The position numbers and the translations under genes are program-made. A stretch of DNA of 64,000 nt. Origin: Gymnogyps californianus. Its lineage: Eukaryota > Chordata > Aves > Accipitriformes > Cathartidae. Under the pieces are notes generated by a model, which saw only the letters and a program-made list of their open reading frames with translations, made no database searches and was not told the DNA's origin. Below are positions 1 through 13,500 of this stretch, one piece after another. The DNA lies in contig NC_059483.1 of NCBI RefSeq assembly GCF_018139145.2, positions 993,001 to 1,057,000 of the forward strand, in the 5' to 3' direction. How positions within the stretch are numbered: position 1 is the first letter of the stretch; each line of letters begins with the position of its first letter.

Positions 1-1434
1 TTACTAAAAGCAAACATTTTGAAAAAGGGCAGTTATTGACTTCTGCTTTTAGGTCTGCCTTTTAATGATAGCAATTAATACAAGACAGATTTAAATTTTG
101 TGCACTTAGCCAGAGGAGAATAAAAATGTTTGCGTGCATAATGGTCAATATGTCTGTAATTCATGTAGATCAGTTTACGTCAGCTGCTGAGCATCCCTTG
201 GAGGTTTTTATTGTTACAGTTTAATTATATTTGAGTTAGCAGCACTTTGTTTTCTTTACTATGGTAATGATATCCGCTGTCGTACACCGAAAATAGCCTC
301 AAAAAACTCTGTCAGTACTATTGGAACATAAAACATGAGCTCTGGCTCTAGAGGAGTGTGGCTGTACCTCTGATGAGGCTGGAGGAGGTGCCTCAGCCTG
401 CCCCGGTTGTGGCTCGGGGCAGCGGGGCTGTGCTGTGGCCCGGGGCGAGGTCCCAGCCTGCGCTGGCAGCAGCGGGTCTCTGAGACTGCAGAATTGCTGC
501 CTCGGCTTTAAAGCGCCGTTACGGGTTTAAGCGTGGGGCGGTAAGGCTGGGAGCCCTTAGACACGCTGATCCGCTGCACCCTGGCCAACTCGCTAAAGGT
601 CAGCCTGGAAATTGTGGTGCGGGTGCCGTGTACTGCATGAGGTCCTTAGCGCTGCTGGATCGGCAGGAAAATTAGGATCCTGCAGTACTTAACTACCTGG
701 GAGCTTTCCTTTTTAATATAGTGAATGGGCTATAAATGTGTTGTATCGATAGCAGAGACTTCTCGTGTAGCTTTGGAACCAGGTGCCACTTGCAGAGTTA
801 AATTTGTAGTTAATGACCATAACTACTGACGTGAGATGAAAATGTATTTCAATATCTAGTAAGGAGAAATAGCCTAATTTATTAAGTAAGCACAGGCTAG
901 AAAGTACTTAGAAAAAATCAATATAGAAGGTGAATAAAAACATACAAAATGTGAAGTACACATTCTGTCTGTATTAGTGCTGCAAAGGCTGGTGCAAGCC
1001 CTTGGGAGCGTTGGCCCGGGGGGCTGGAGGCTGGCAAGAGATTTTGTAACCCTCCAGAGCAGAGCAAGGTGGGAGACGGCTGTCGGAGCCGTTGAGGTCC
1101 CAGACAGCAGCGGTACGGTCCTGACTGTCACGGTGACTTCAGAATATGTCCCCTGACACTTGAAGAACGCAAGAAAAAGTGTTGCCCTTGAAGCTATACT
1201 CCTTAATGTATAAAAAGTCGCAAGCTTTGGAAATGACTGTTTTCCTTCTGTACATTCAATCAAATCGTTATTTCTCCAAGCAGAAAGCCAGAGCTTGGTC
1301 CCTCTTTGGTGTGCATTTCGAAGGATTCTCTTCCTGTCAACCTGGGCAGATGTGAGAAGACATTAACCTTCCTAAACAATGTTTTAATCTTTTGCAAATG
1401 TTTTGAATTTAAACCCTTCTGTTGTCATTTGCAG
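1..1434. other. Intergenic or 3'-flanking DNA, no gene recognised
   Basis: No open frame here resembles a known protein. An AATAAA hexamer at 119-124 (+ strand) could be a poly(A) signal, but nothing upstream is available to test it. The part around 380-620 is richer in G+C than its AT-rich surroundings. With OXTR on + and CAV3 on -, conserved vertebrate order puts the 3' end of RAD18 (+ strand) to the left, so some of this may be RAD18 intron or UTR. That is inference from synteny; no RAD18 coding sequence was seen. Confidence 0.4.
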
Positions 1435-1531
1435 TGAACCACAGAGTGACCTGCTATCTTGGATCTGTGCCAGGCTATCCCCAAAGAGCTGTTTTCAGTT
1501 AAAAATAAAACCCAAAATGTTTATTTCTTAT
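1435..1531 (+). other. Possible terminal exon with poly(A) signal
   Basis: A pyrimidine-rich tract ends in TTTGCAG at 1428-1434, a good 3' splice site. About 70 nt further on is a canonical AATAAA (1504-1509), followed at about 1525-1555 by a GT/T-rich stretch typical of a cleavage-site downstream element. The segment between has stops in all three frames within a short distance and begins with TGA, so it would add few or no codons. RAD18 is the gene expected by synteny, but I cannot match its C terminus. It may be a chance combination or the end of a non-coding transcript. Confidence 0.25.
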
Positions 1532-4500
1532 GTGCATCTGCTTTGTTGTCTGCAAATATAAGCCTTGAATGTTTGGTTTTTTAATATTGATTTTGGCACT
1601 TAAGGCTGCCCTTGCTTGCATGGTCAGCGTGGCCGTTCAGCTGGTGCCGGTGGCGTGCTGTACGATGCTGGATGCCAAATCTGAAAATCGCATCTGTGGC
1701 TGCGTACCAGGCTATTGCCTGTCACCTCTGGGGACCCACAGAGACAGGACGGAGCAAAACCCTGCGCCTTTGGTTTCGCTGCCATAGGTCATGCTGGCTT
1801 CGGCATGGGCTGAGCCGGGCAGCCGTGTTGGTAGCCACTTCTCTGGAGTGGGAATGTGTTCCGGGCTGCATTGAACAGATGCGCGGAGGTCGAGGTACAG
1901 GGAATCTAAGGAAATCATTCTCAAGGCTACGTCGGCTGTACTGTTTTTATAATTTGTTTTTCTTGTATTTGTTTTCACGTAATTAAGTGACTGAGTCAAG
2001 TGTATGCTCCTGCCCCTTCCTCCTGCAAGGAGCAGTGACTCTCCTGGTGCTGCGTGTCGGGAAGGACAAGTAGAAAGGAGGAATTGAGAGGACGCACCCT
2101 CTCCTTTACTAGAGGAGCAAAGTCTTGAGGGGACGAATAACGCCAAGCACGAATCGCGGCCCCCTCATCCCCACAGATGTCTTAGTCCTTCATGTGAAAA
2201 TGAAGCCAAGTCGCCAAGGAGTGAGGGCCACAGCAGGAGGATTTTGGAAAGGGTTTAGCACTGGCTTTGCTGTTCTTTGGGAGCAGCGTGGGAGCAGAGG
2301 TGTTTCAGAGCATACAGCGCTCTGCCTTCTGAAGAAGCCGCAGCAGTGTCTGGTGATACTGGAAACGCAGTGAGTTTGGGTGGGAGCGGGCCGAGGGGGC
2401 CGGAGAGGGTTGGAGCAGATCCCGACCCCTCTGCTCCGGCGCGGCGAGGGATGCCCAGCTGGGATTTCCATCCTGCCTTCGAGAGCTGCATGGTGTAATA
2501 AATTAAATGAAACTAATCCATCCAATCTTCTGCTTGCAATAAGCAGAACTAAATTAAGATTTCACTTTCTTTAACCATTTTATTTGTCAAAACTTGTTAT
2601 TCAGGGAGAACACTGTAAGGCAATATTCCTTTTGCTGAGAAAACTTCTTAACTTTTCAGTATAGGCAGCTTTAAATCAATTATTTTAATGATCAGGTAAA
2701 ATACAATATCATATATAAGTTCCAGGATATTAACTTTGATGAGTGAAAGACTCTATCGTGAGGTGATCCTGCAAGTCTGATTTATTTTTTTTAATTTTTT
2801 TTTATTTCCCCCTCTGCGACTTCTGTTATTTTAGGTGTGTGTTAGGATCATAAAGGAACGAGAATCTTTTCTGGGCTTCTGTTGACCCATCCATCGCAAA
2901 GCCAAGCCATTTTTTTGCCTTGAGTTAATGCGTCCTGGTTTGCATTCACAGCCGACATCTGCTAGTTAGCGCGACACGTCTTGGTCTTCCTTTGCAGTTC
3001 ATAAAGCACCTTCTGGTAAGGAGGATCTGGGTGGCAACGGGGCTGAAACGCCAGCTTGAGACTAGAATGTGCTGCCAACGTTTCCTTTGGAAACGGGGCT
3101 GCTGTGATTTTGGGAGGGTTTGGATCAGCGTTTGAACCAACTGCGGAGCTGTTTCCGAGCTGTTGCTTCACGGGCACGATGGCCGTGGAGGGCGGCTGCA
3201 GCCCGGTGCCGCCGGTCCCGGCTGCTGTAGCTGCGGTGGTGGTTTTCCAGCCACGACGTACAGCAGCGCTGGCTGTTCACGCAGTTGTGTGTCCAGGATC
3301 TTGGTGGGGAGTGGGGTACTGAGGTGCAATAAGGTGATTATTGTTTGGGTTTAGTGAGCTCCCAAATACTCCCTTGTTGGTGTATTTGCTGTTCTGTTTG
3401 CAAAAAGCCATTATTAATTTCAGTCTATGGTTTAGTAACTTACAGCCTGAGTTTGCACTGTATATTTGGAGTGATGCAGAACCAAATTCAGCCACATCGT
3501 ATTTTCTGCAAGGTGACCTTTCCATGCATCTATTAGAAAATGCTTGGGTTTTTGCTGGGCTATTTTATGCCTGCTAGAATACAGCTCAGAAAAAGGAAAC
3601 CTTGAAACCCAGCCTCCTTCCAAACCAGCTCAAAAGGTGAATTTAAAGAAAAGAAAAAAAAATAATTGCCTGAAGTATTTCTCAGTTTGACCTTTTTAAT
3701 AACACCCTGAAGGATTCAGAGCCTAAACGCCAGCCACGATACCAGATATTGTAGGCAGAAACACCCTTAAATACACCCCCCACTCCAGCACACTCCCCAG
3801 CACCGCGATCAGCTGGCTGCTGCCTTTGGCTGCTGGCAGAGACCGTCAGCGCCGAGGGCCGGGGCCGGGAGGGCGGCTGCGTTTGCTGCCGTGTCTCGCC
3901 CGTGCACATGGCTCTGCAAGGCATCGCGCCCGTGTCCTGCGGTCAGCACGGAGAGCAGCCCTGCTCCCTCTCTCGTGGAAACGCCAGAGCTCCTCAGGCT
4001 CTGGGGAAACCTCCCCCCCGATGCCAGCAGCTTCTCTGAGACCGTCTGGGAGCACCATTTAGCATTTCCAGCCTCTGGCACGGCAGCTATGACGCCGAGT
4101 GATGTCCCAACTACATACCCACAAACGCTGAATAAGCCTCTTTGGAAAGTATTTGCAATCGGCACTTAAAAACAAATGCACAGACAAAGCCCCACTGATG
4201 GTTTTTGTACATGAGCGATTGCTTAGTGAGTCTGAGAGGGCAAGTGCTGCCTAAATATGATGTTGTGCCACAAGTAGTTGCATGGGCATCAGGTTTTCTA
4301 CCAACCTTGTAATTTCTCTAAGAAAAGTACAGATTTGTGCAACAATGGCATAGATGAGCTGAAAATTGCCACCTTTTTAGGGAAAAGATTAAAGTGTGAG
4401 AGTTGTGATTGATCCATCACGAAAGGAATGTGTGTATTTTCCTGTATTATTTGTTCTGTCTGTTCCTCTATGCATGCAGAGCTGGATTAGCATCGCCGGT

Positions 4501-7500
4501 GTTAGCACTGGACATGGGGCTGCAGCTGCTGGAGGGACCTCACTCCTGGGTGCTCGGTTAATTCATTAAATCATTGCAGTGATACGTTTAGGTGAATATT
4601 TGGATACCTTCTCATCTCCGCTGCCAACGGGTTTGAAATGTTTTACTGTTCATTCCCCTTTATCCCCCCCCATCAAACAGGCTTCACGTAAAGCACAGTT
4701 TTGCCCGATGACATTGTTTCCGTAGCTCAGCCCAGTTTTGGGTACAGCAAAATGCTTTGCTAGTGAGCACATCGTGTTCCGAACAGGAGCTCCTGGGAAC
4801 TTCCGCGCCTGTTGATGCCAAAGGCCTCTGACTCATGTGGAGCGTGCAAGGTCGCCATCGACAGCTCCTCGCGTTCAGGTCGGGTGTTTCTTATTAACAA
4901 TTTGCCTGGCCTATTCAGATAGAAAATTACATCTTGAATTGATCCTGCAGCTCAAAGACCTTATCAAGTGCCGCTGCTGCTCCCTATCCAGAGCGATTGC
5001 ATGGCTGTAAGTCGGGGCGGGGGGGGATAACTTCATTGTCTGTAAACACTTTGATTGAAATCTCTCTTTTTAGGGCATCTCTTGATACAAGATATACATT
5101 TGAGTCTTCCTGGAAAAGTCGCTGCATCCTTCATCATGCCACGGTTTTATCGCTGGTATTTTTAAAAGTTGAAATTTCCAGCAAATAAGAGTGTGTCAGT
5201 GGCAACACTGCTAACAAGAAAAATTCTTTGCACAAAATTGTATGAGGGCGGATACGTGAGGAAAGCTAAACTACAAAACAAAAATAACATCAGGAAAGTT
5301 TTAAGTGAAATTAAATGTTCAGACTGTAGGAAGAAAGCGACAGTCAAGATTAGCATTGGATAACTGCAAAGGTCTCCAGCCACAGCACAGTCTGCTTGCT
5401 TTACTGCAAAAATAAATAAATAAAGCTACCGTTTCTGCATGAGTAATACCAGTTACAGGCCCATATGAGCACGCACAGCCAGAAAGGCCCCGAGGAGTCT
5501 TCTCTTTAAAGTTGGAGTGTGAGATTAAATGAGCTCCTAAATGAAAACTAGTTTCTTAATTTTACCTTATGATTTCTTCTTGCTGCCAGCGGTGTTTGCA
5601 CGTGTGCTGGCTTCAGGTGAACAGCTGTGTAACGCTCCCGATGACTCCATAATTACAAATCACTTGTACAGTTCTGCACTAAGCCAGCGGCAGAATTTCA
5701 GGATTCAGCCTGGGTTATGGGATTGAACCGGAGTTTGGCATTCACAGACGTGGAAGACGGTTGTGGCAAGCGGGGTTCAGGATGGCATCTGCTGCCTCGA
5801 TTCCTGCCAAGCACACGCGTAGCTGTCGCTTCGTACGGGTGAGTGCTGGCTACCCTTCAATGGGCTTCTGAAGGAAAGCCTCTGTCAGTAAATGAGCCAT
5901 TTGTAAATGTGTTTTAAATCATTATTTTGATATTCTGTGCAGCCAGTTGGAGATCACTTCTAAAATGCAAATAGGCAAGCTGTGCATCTAAAAACAACCC
6001 ATTGCCATTTTCACCAGATCTTGAGTACTGCTCCCCTCCAGCATCCCCTCTGCCCTGGCATTTGTTTAAAGGACAAGGTTTCATAGCTGTCTGAAGATGG
6101 GTAAATGCAAGGCAAGCTTATGTGGTGTAAAGTTGCACTTTATGCCACTACTTTATGCAGCTGAAGTGCACCAGAAGCAGGGCATCGCAAAGCCTTCGGG
6201 AGCTTCTCCTCCCCGGGTAATCCCCTGTACGTGTGAAGCACACGCAGGTATCTGGGGCCGTTTTCTTGCAGGGAGTTGCGCTGTTGGCAACGTTTCTAAC
6301 TGCCTGCTGCTTTGGCACTGCCGAGGAGGTGTGGAAACAAGTAATCCTGGGGTGGATTACTTGCAAAGGGCCCATTACTTGTGCAAAGGGCCCCGGGACC
6401 ACCCAGCCGCCCCGTCCGAGGGCGAGCGGGGCTTCCCCTCCGCCGTCACCCCGCCAGGTAACCTGCAGCGTCCCCACCGCGGTCACAGGCGTTTGGGAAG
6501 TCGTTGCACATTATTTAGAAATAAAATATTTCCCTTTCCCGGGGGGTTTGATCACTGGCGTGGGCTGCGTGGGAAGCCCTTCTGTGTACGGTAATGGAGA
6601 GCACTGCAGTCATAAAGCAACTTTGTTAAAAATAGTGTTTCCCCCAAACGGCGCAGAACTGCCTGGCCACCCTCCTCCCTGACCGCTGGAATCCCTGCTT
6701 ACGTGGTAAATCTTCACAAAAGCCTTTAAAAATCTTTTTCAAATAATTGCATTATTAAATACTTAATGCACCTCCTGATTACAGCTGAGCAAATAATTCA
6801 CAAAGAGTACTTAGGGAGGTTTAACCATGTTTTTTCTCACAGAACTTCAGTGTCTGCCCCATAAGTAATTAATAGTTATTTATTGTTCGTGTTGGTTCAC
6901 TGGGTTTTTAAATGTTGCATTAGCTTTTGCTGTGATGATCCGTCCTTAGACAGGTCCTTGAAACCAATTCACTGTGATATTGAAATTTGAGCTCTGCTTT
7001 TGCGTTCTGAGAGGCACTGCTGCCTGCAAATACTATCGACAGCGAATTTACAGTTTATCTGCTGGAAATATTTCTTTGCTCTCTGTGACTGGCATCCGCT
7101 GTTCTCCTTCTTGTGCTCTGCAGAAATAAGAGTGAAAGACGCTGACTGCAGCTGACGGGATTTCAGTGGAGCCTGCAATGTGGCAGGGACGCTGAAGAAA
7201 ACAACCCGCAGGATTTTCCGTCTCCTCTCTGCTACAGGTGAGCATCACGGACGGAGCAGCGGGTACGGTTAGTGAGGCTTCCCCTGCCCTTGTGCAACAA
7301 CAGCATCTGCTCAGCAGCAGGGAGAAAACACAGAAAAACCGCATCCTAACGCTTCTAGGGATCCGCATTTCAGAGGGCTGGCAGGGCCCCCGTGACGAGC
7401 GGTGATAATAACTGCTTTCATGTGTCGGATGTGCCTCCCAGCATCATGATTTTGCTGCTGCGGACAGCGCAGTTTATAACAGAAATTACTGAAAATTACA

Positions 7501-10500
7501 TTAAAAAGGCCAATTTACAGTAGCTGGGCACGGATCAGAGTTGCAACCACAGCAGGTTGTTTCTACCGCGAATAATTTAAACCCTTCACAGCTGCCAGGG
7601 CCTTGGGTGTCATTCCTGTGGGCACTGCAGTTGGGGCACCCAGGTGTTGCAAGACCAAACGGAGCAGGAGTGGCTCGTTCCAGCCTTCCACGTGCTGCCT
7701 TCACGTAACGGGTATTCGCAGTGCACAGCTCCGGGGATGCTGTCTGCTCGTCCAATGCTGGGTTGGGGCAAAACCCGTGGTTCCTTTTTGGGCGCTCTCT
7801 GGGTGGCATCACTCGAATCGCTTCTCCGACCAATGCAAACGGGATGGAGATTGTGATGTGAGCAGTGGACATGCCATCGCCTCTGGGGGCAGAGTCATGA
7901 ATGCATGTGGGTTTATTTTCTCGTCAATATGGCAAACATCAGCGCTATAAAGTTGCATAGATCTAATTTTTCCCCCAGCCAGCTGGGTATGATCTGTGTT
8001 TCATAGCGCAGTCTGGTCCCTGCAAGCGAGCGAAGGCACCGGGAAGGCGCATCTGGTGCATGATGAGAAACGGCTCTCAGGAGAGGGGCAGGAGCTGCCG
8101 GGCATCTGTGCCCTGGGCTGCGCTGGCCCAGGGGCTTCACTTCTCCAGCGGGGACTGGGAGAGGTGAGCCCAGCCCTGGCCCTGGCAGCGAGCTGGACCC
8201 ATGCACGGCGTGAAGAGAGGACTGAAAAGACTGGGGTTCATCACCACCTTCTTTTGGAAGCTCCTTTGAACTCTCTGGACGTTGGTCCAAGAAGTCTGTT
8301 TTCTCTTGGAGCACATTAAAGCAAATTTTCTAGCCAATCCCTCTTTCACCAGCCTTAACAGAAGTAACGCACCCATGCTCGGGTATCCAGCATGCTGCTG
8401 AGAAAATGACTTCATAGGGTTATTGCTGTGAAAATCCCTTCTGCGCTTCCCTCCCCTGCCTCACCACGCTTGTCCCCTCTGGCAAATGTGTGATACATCT
8501 TGTCACCACGCAGTCCTCTGTGGCTTGTCTGCTCCTGGCCGCCCTCCGTTAAATGATAACAGAACAGCTATTCAAAATACAAGCAGGAGAGTCAGCAGTA
8601 CGGTGAACACGAGGATACTACCATTAGGTTATGGTTCAAAGTAACGGAGTTGGCTGGCTTGCTTTCCCTGGGCGACGCGAGCTTCCACAGAGGGAGCAGC
8701 GACCCGCTCAAGTCCTTAATTTTGAGAGCACGGCTGGGACAACTGTCCCAACAGATAAACCGTTACTGAGCATCTCTGCGGGGAGATCTCTGTCTCCACG
8801 AGGAAAGCGGGCGCTTCAGCAGAAGAGGGGCCAAGCCACGCTCCATAAACACCCGAGGCCACAATGAAGGGCTTAAATAAGAGCAGCAAGAAGCGAAACC
8901 CGAGTACGCCAGCAGAAATGTCCCCGGGGTGTTGTGCTGGTGAACGGAGGGGCTGTTCGTGGAGAGCGGCGTTTCCTACACCTGCTTCTTAGAAAGCTCT
9001 GTTCGTTATCACCACTATTTCAGCAATAGCATCACCGTATCCAGCATGGGTTTGGGATTTTTTTTGGTGACTTTTAATTTTTTTTAGTGCTGCTGGAAAA
9101 AATGCTTGACTGCTTTATTTGGTGCCGTTCATAACAGCAGCTGAACGAAGGGTATTTATTTCAGTGAAGCTCTTAATGACTGGAAAGGAAATGACTCGCA
9201 AGTAATTATAAATAGCTGTAAAGCTAAAGACATTTCACAGATTCATTCACTGCTGAGATATGATAGTTTTTCTCGTGAAAATGTCATCTTGTTCGTCAGA
9301 AAGATTCCTTAAAATACCTTGTCAGTCCGAAGACCTGCGCAGTGCCCAGGTACCACCGCAGCTCTCCTTGTGCAGAGCCCCGGTGAGGCAGACGGCATTA
9401 CAGAGGTCCAAGGGGACCCGAGGGCATCACCACTGCTCCCTCTTCACGGTGGTCCCTGGCAGCCTTGGTCCCATTCTGACTTCGGTGGGAGCCCAAAGCC
9501 AAGCCGTCGCCGGCGGGAGAAGGAGCTGGGTCCCGGGTGTCTGTGGGGGACGGCTGCCACAAAGGAAATAATTTATTAGCAAATGCGCTCGTAAAGAAGC
9601 CACATTGACAAACCAGACAAGTCGTATTTTCAGCTGAGGAGCAGCCACGTGGCAGTGACTCACTAGTACTTGGTGGTAGATACGAGCCACCGAGAGCTCA
9701 TAAAATCATCACCGAGCAGTTTAAGGGCATCGCGGTGCTGCCTGCTGCATCTCCGCCTCCCGAGGCTGCTGGGGCGGCCGTCCCCACGCAGTGGCTGCCT
9801 GGAGCTGCCTGGAGATCCCGGCGGAGGCTCTCCCGCTCCCCGGGGCCAGCTCCGACACATCGGGGAGACACTCCCGAAATGGGGAGCCTTTTTCCTTTTC
9901 CTTCTTGCAGTGCCCGCAGTTGCTTTTCTGTAGGAAACCAGAGCTTTCGAGGCGTGACTCCGGCCTTGCAGGCTGAACACCGCCGGGATGTTTTTATTTT
10001 GTTTAGCACTGTGTTGTGTTTCCAGCAGAGACCCTCGGCGGCCGAGCGCAGATGTGCCGAGGCTCCGCCGAGCCGGTCCCACCCTCACCGGTTTGGTGCT
10101 GATGGATCATAGCGTGCTGGCACAGCGGTCCAGCCCATCCCGCCCGAGCGACCGCGCCAGCATCGCTGCTCCCGGGGGAAGGAGAACAGGAAATTTGTTT
10201 CTGAGTGAGAGGCGAGTGGAGCAGCGAGGAATTCGCATTCTTTCTCAGCAGGGGTGGTTTCTGCTACCAAACCCCAGCTCTCGGTGGGCTGGGACAGCCC
10301 AAGGACTCTCCATGGGCAGTTCTTCCCCGGCACTCTGATCCCTCTCCCCCAGAGCCTCCAGTTTGGTTTTTGTGATCAGAAACAGAGGATCTGCCTGAGA
10401 AAAGGTCTTTTAGCATTATTTTTTACAAAATCTAATCTATAGAAACTTAAACAAGGCTGTTTTGAATGGCTTTCGCAGGCTTAAATGAAATTTTAGCATG

Positions 10501-13500
10501 CCAGTGAAATTAGAAAAATATGTCTGAACGTATTTATAGATCCAGCGTATCTTTGGGGTGATCTTTGGGTCTATGAAATAATAATGATAGTGAGAAATAT
10601 TACCTTATTCAAAAGGAAGACTGCCACATTATGTTTAGCTTAAGATTTAAATTAACTAAAATTCTTAAACATCAAGATGCCTTGCTTTTAATCCATATCC
10701 TTGCAAAATAAATATTTGAGCAACAGGATTCTCTGGTTGAAAACCTTTGAACGTGGGAATTGTCTTTTCCTCAACCCGTGTGCGCAATCTGAGCACTCAG
10801 TGTGTGAAGGTAGAAAGTAAGTTTGATTATTAAAACTATTATTTGCCTCCAATGATCTGTCTTACCTATGACAAAGTCACTCTGGTGGCTGTCTGGCAGG
10901 AAGCTGGTTTTTTCAGTGCTGTTGTTTCTCCGTCATTGCCAAATATGTGTGGTGGTGTGGAACGTTCTTTTGTTTCAGAAGTTACTAAAACCCGTTTTAT
11001 TAAATCAAGAATATGATTTGGTGACTGGGAAAACACACCCACAAACCAAGCTGAAAGTACCCACAAACCTGATTGCCGAAAGAGGGAGACCAACATTATT
11101 CTGAAGACCAGACCTTGCTACGTGATTTGAATGCCCCAAATCCCATCATCGTCAACATGTGGATAATCTTTTTTACATCCACATCTCACATTTGGTTTAG
11201 TGTTTTCCCTTTCACCATACAACTTCTTCCCCTTAGTGTTGCCAAAACAGCTTGCTAGTGGGTTTCTAAGGCTGAAGTTGATATCGTACTTTTAAGATAA
11301 GGCCCCTGAGAGGGACAGCAATGCCGAGCAGCCACCCGCTGCAGTCGGCTGATGAGAAGGACGGCGCCTGGCTCCTCCCGAGAAATCCGGAGCGTCTTCC
11401 CATGCATTCCCAGACTGGAAACGGCGATGGTGGCTGGAAATGTGATGAGCGAGGGAAGGGTGGGTGTCGGCAACGACCATTACCGTCGTTATCGTGAGAT
11501 GCTGTGAATCATCCGCCGCTGCGCTCCGGCTGGGTCCTGTCCCCGCGTGAGCCCTGGGGGTCCGGGCACCGCGGGGGTGCGCAGCGAGGGGTGGTGGCAC
11601 GCGGCGGGCACTCGGGCTGCCTTTTTTCAGCCCCCTCTGAAGCAGAGCCCGGCGGTGCTGGCAGCGGCCGGTGGTGCGCTGGGGCAGTTTGGTGGTGAGG
11701 GAAGCGGGACGCAGCGTGGTGGATGCGGCAGACGAGGTCCCGTCTGGCAGAAGGCAGCTGCCCAGGCTGGAATTTGGCAAGGACGGCCGGGTTCACGTCC
11801 GCGAGCAGGGCCGTGGGAACCGCAGAGATGATAGCCACAGCAGGTCAGGACCTCGTCTTGGTGTCTTCTCTGAAAGTACAGGGAGCGGAGGAAATTAAAG
11901 GCAGCAGTGGGGCGCGCGAAGTGCACAACTGCCTGCTTGCAAGAACAAGAGCAAGCGTCTTATGAGACAAAAGAGATGAGAGCAAATGTCCGAGTGAAAC
12001 GAATGCAAAATGAAACGGATGAAAACCCAAATAAACGGGGTTAAAAAAAAAATTGCAAAGAATGAAAATAGGGGTGAGATGGCTGGAAGGGGCACAACGT
12101 GAGGACCAGTGGTGGTGGAGACCCAGCCGGGAGGCATGAGCTGGCCGTGGGACGGGGCTGCGGCTGCCTGCAGAGGCAGGGGGGGCTGCAACTGTTTCCA
12201 GGGGCTGACCACCCAAATCCTTAAAACGGTTTCAGCAATTTTTGTGTGTGTCCGTCTGACGTGGTGTCAGGGCAGTGCTGAAGGTAGGGGTTAGGCAGCA
12301 CTTGGACTATTCTGCTGTGGGGCTGCATTTCTGTACAGATGCATTGCCCATGGGTCACATCCCGAACGGGGGGACACTTACTTGTTTTGTGGAAGCATTT
12401 AGGAGAATGGCTCCTAACTGGCTACAGTTAATCATGCAAATCCAGCATGGAAATAAATGTCCAGAAAACATACTTGGTGGCAATTACAAGGCAAGGATGG
12501 AGGTGGTTTCCCCGTGCATGGCAGGACGTTTCCTTTTCCCTTCTCTTGGCCGCTGGCGCAGGGGGAAGTGCCCAGACCCACCTTTCCTTCTCGATGCCCT
12601 CTGCTACGACTGCGCCTAACGGAAGCTCCAGAAAATTTGGTTTTCGGCCACACTCCTCATCCTGCGTTAGGTCTCAGTTAGAATAACAAACAGCGTTTAA
12701 TTTGAGCACACAGAGCCGAGGCTCACTAGGCCTGTGGTTTGCTATTCTGGGCAGGGCTTGGTATTTTGGCTCCAAAGAGACAAAAGGGAGGATTACCGTG
12801 GGAAGCGGCTCATAAAACTGATGAAGTGTTTTCCATCTCGGGCCGTAACGTTGCACCTTGAGGACCTGCCCTCGCTGGGCTGCAGGGCTCGTGGGGAGCG
12901 CATCGCATGGCCGTGGCTCTCCGGAGCCTCTGCAGCGGCGAGCCTGAGGCTGATGCTTGTTCTCCTGCTCCGTGCCCTCCGGCAGTGACCAGAGATGCTG
13001 CTGGGGCAGCTGGGCGGCTGCCGGCACAGGGCCCCAGCTGGGGACGCTGCTCCCGCCGCGCTCCCCGGGATGCCACTGCCCCGTGCAGCAGGCACAGGAG
13101 GGGTGCAGGCACCACCGTACCCCTTCCCTGAGGCGACTGCATTTTCAAAATGAAACAGGAAGGCACGTTTTCAGGCATTTTGCAATGAGCTGAGGACTAG
13201 TGGGAGGGCAGACCCGCTGGTAGGGGAGAGGCTGAGATGCGGTCCTTCTCGGGTGTCTCCAGCCCCTGTGCGTTTTTCTGGAGTTGCACTGCTCGTCTAT
13301 CCCGGGAACAGAGCAGGCTCAGCCCCGGCACAGATCCAGGGAGGGTGATGGGAGCCAGTGCGGGGACCCTGGCCAGGCCGACAGCACCTCGGGGGATGCC
13401 CCGGCTCAGGGGGATGTCCCAGCGGGAGGTGATGCTGTGGGATGTGGCTGTGGAATGCCGGGGGGTCCTGAGGGGCAGAGGACGAAACAGGGGGTGGGGG

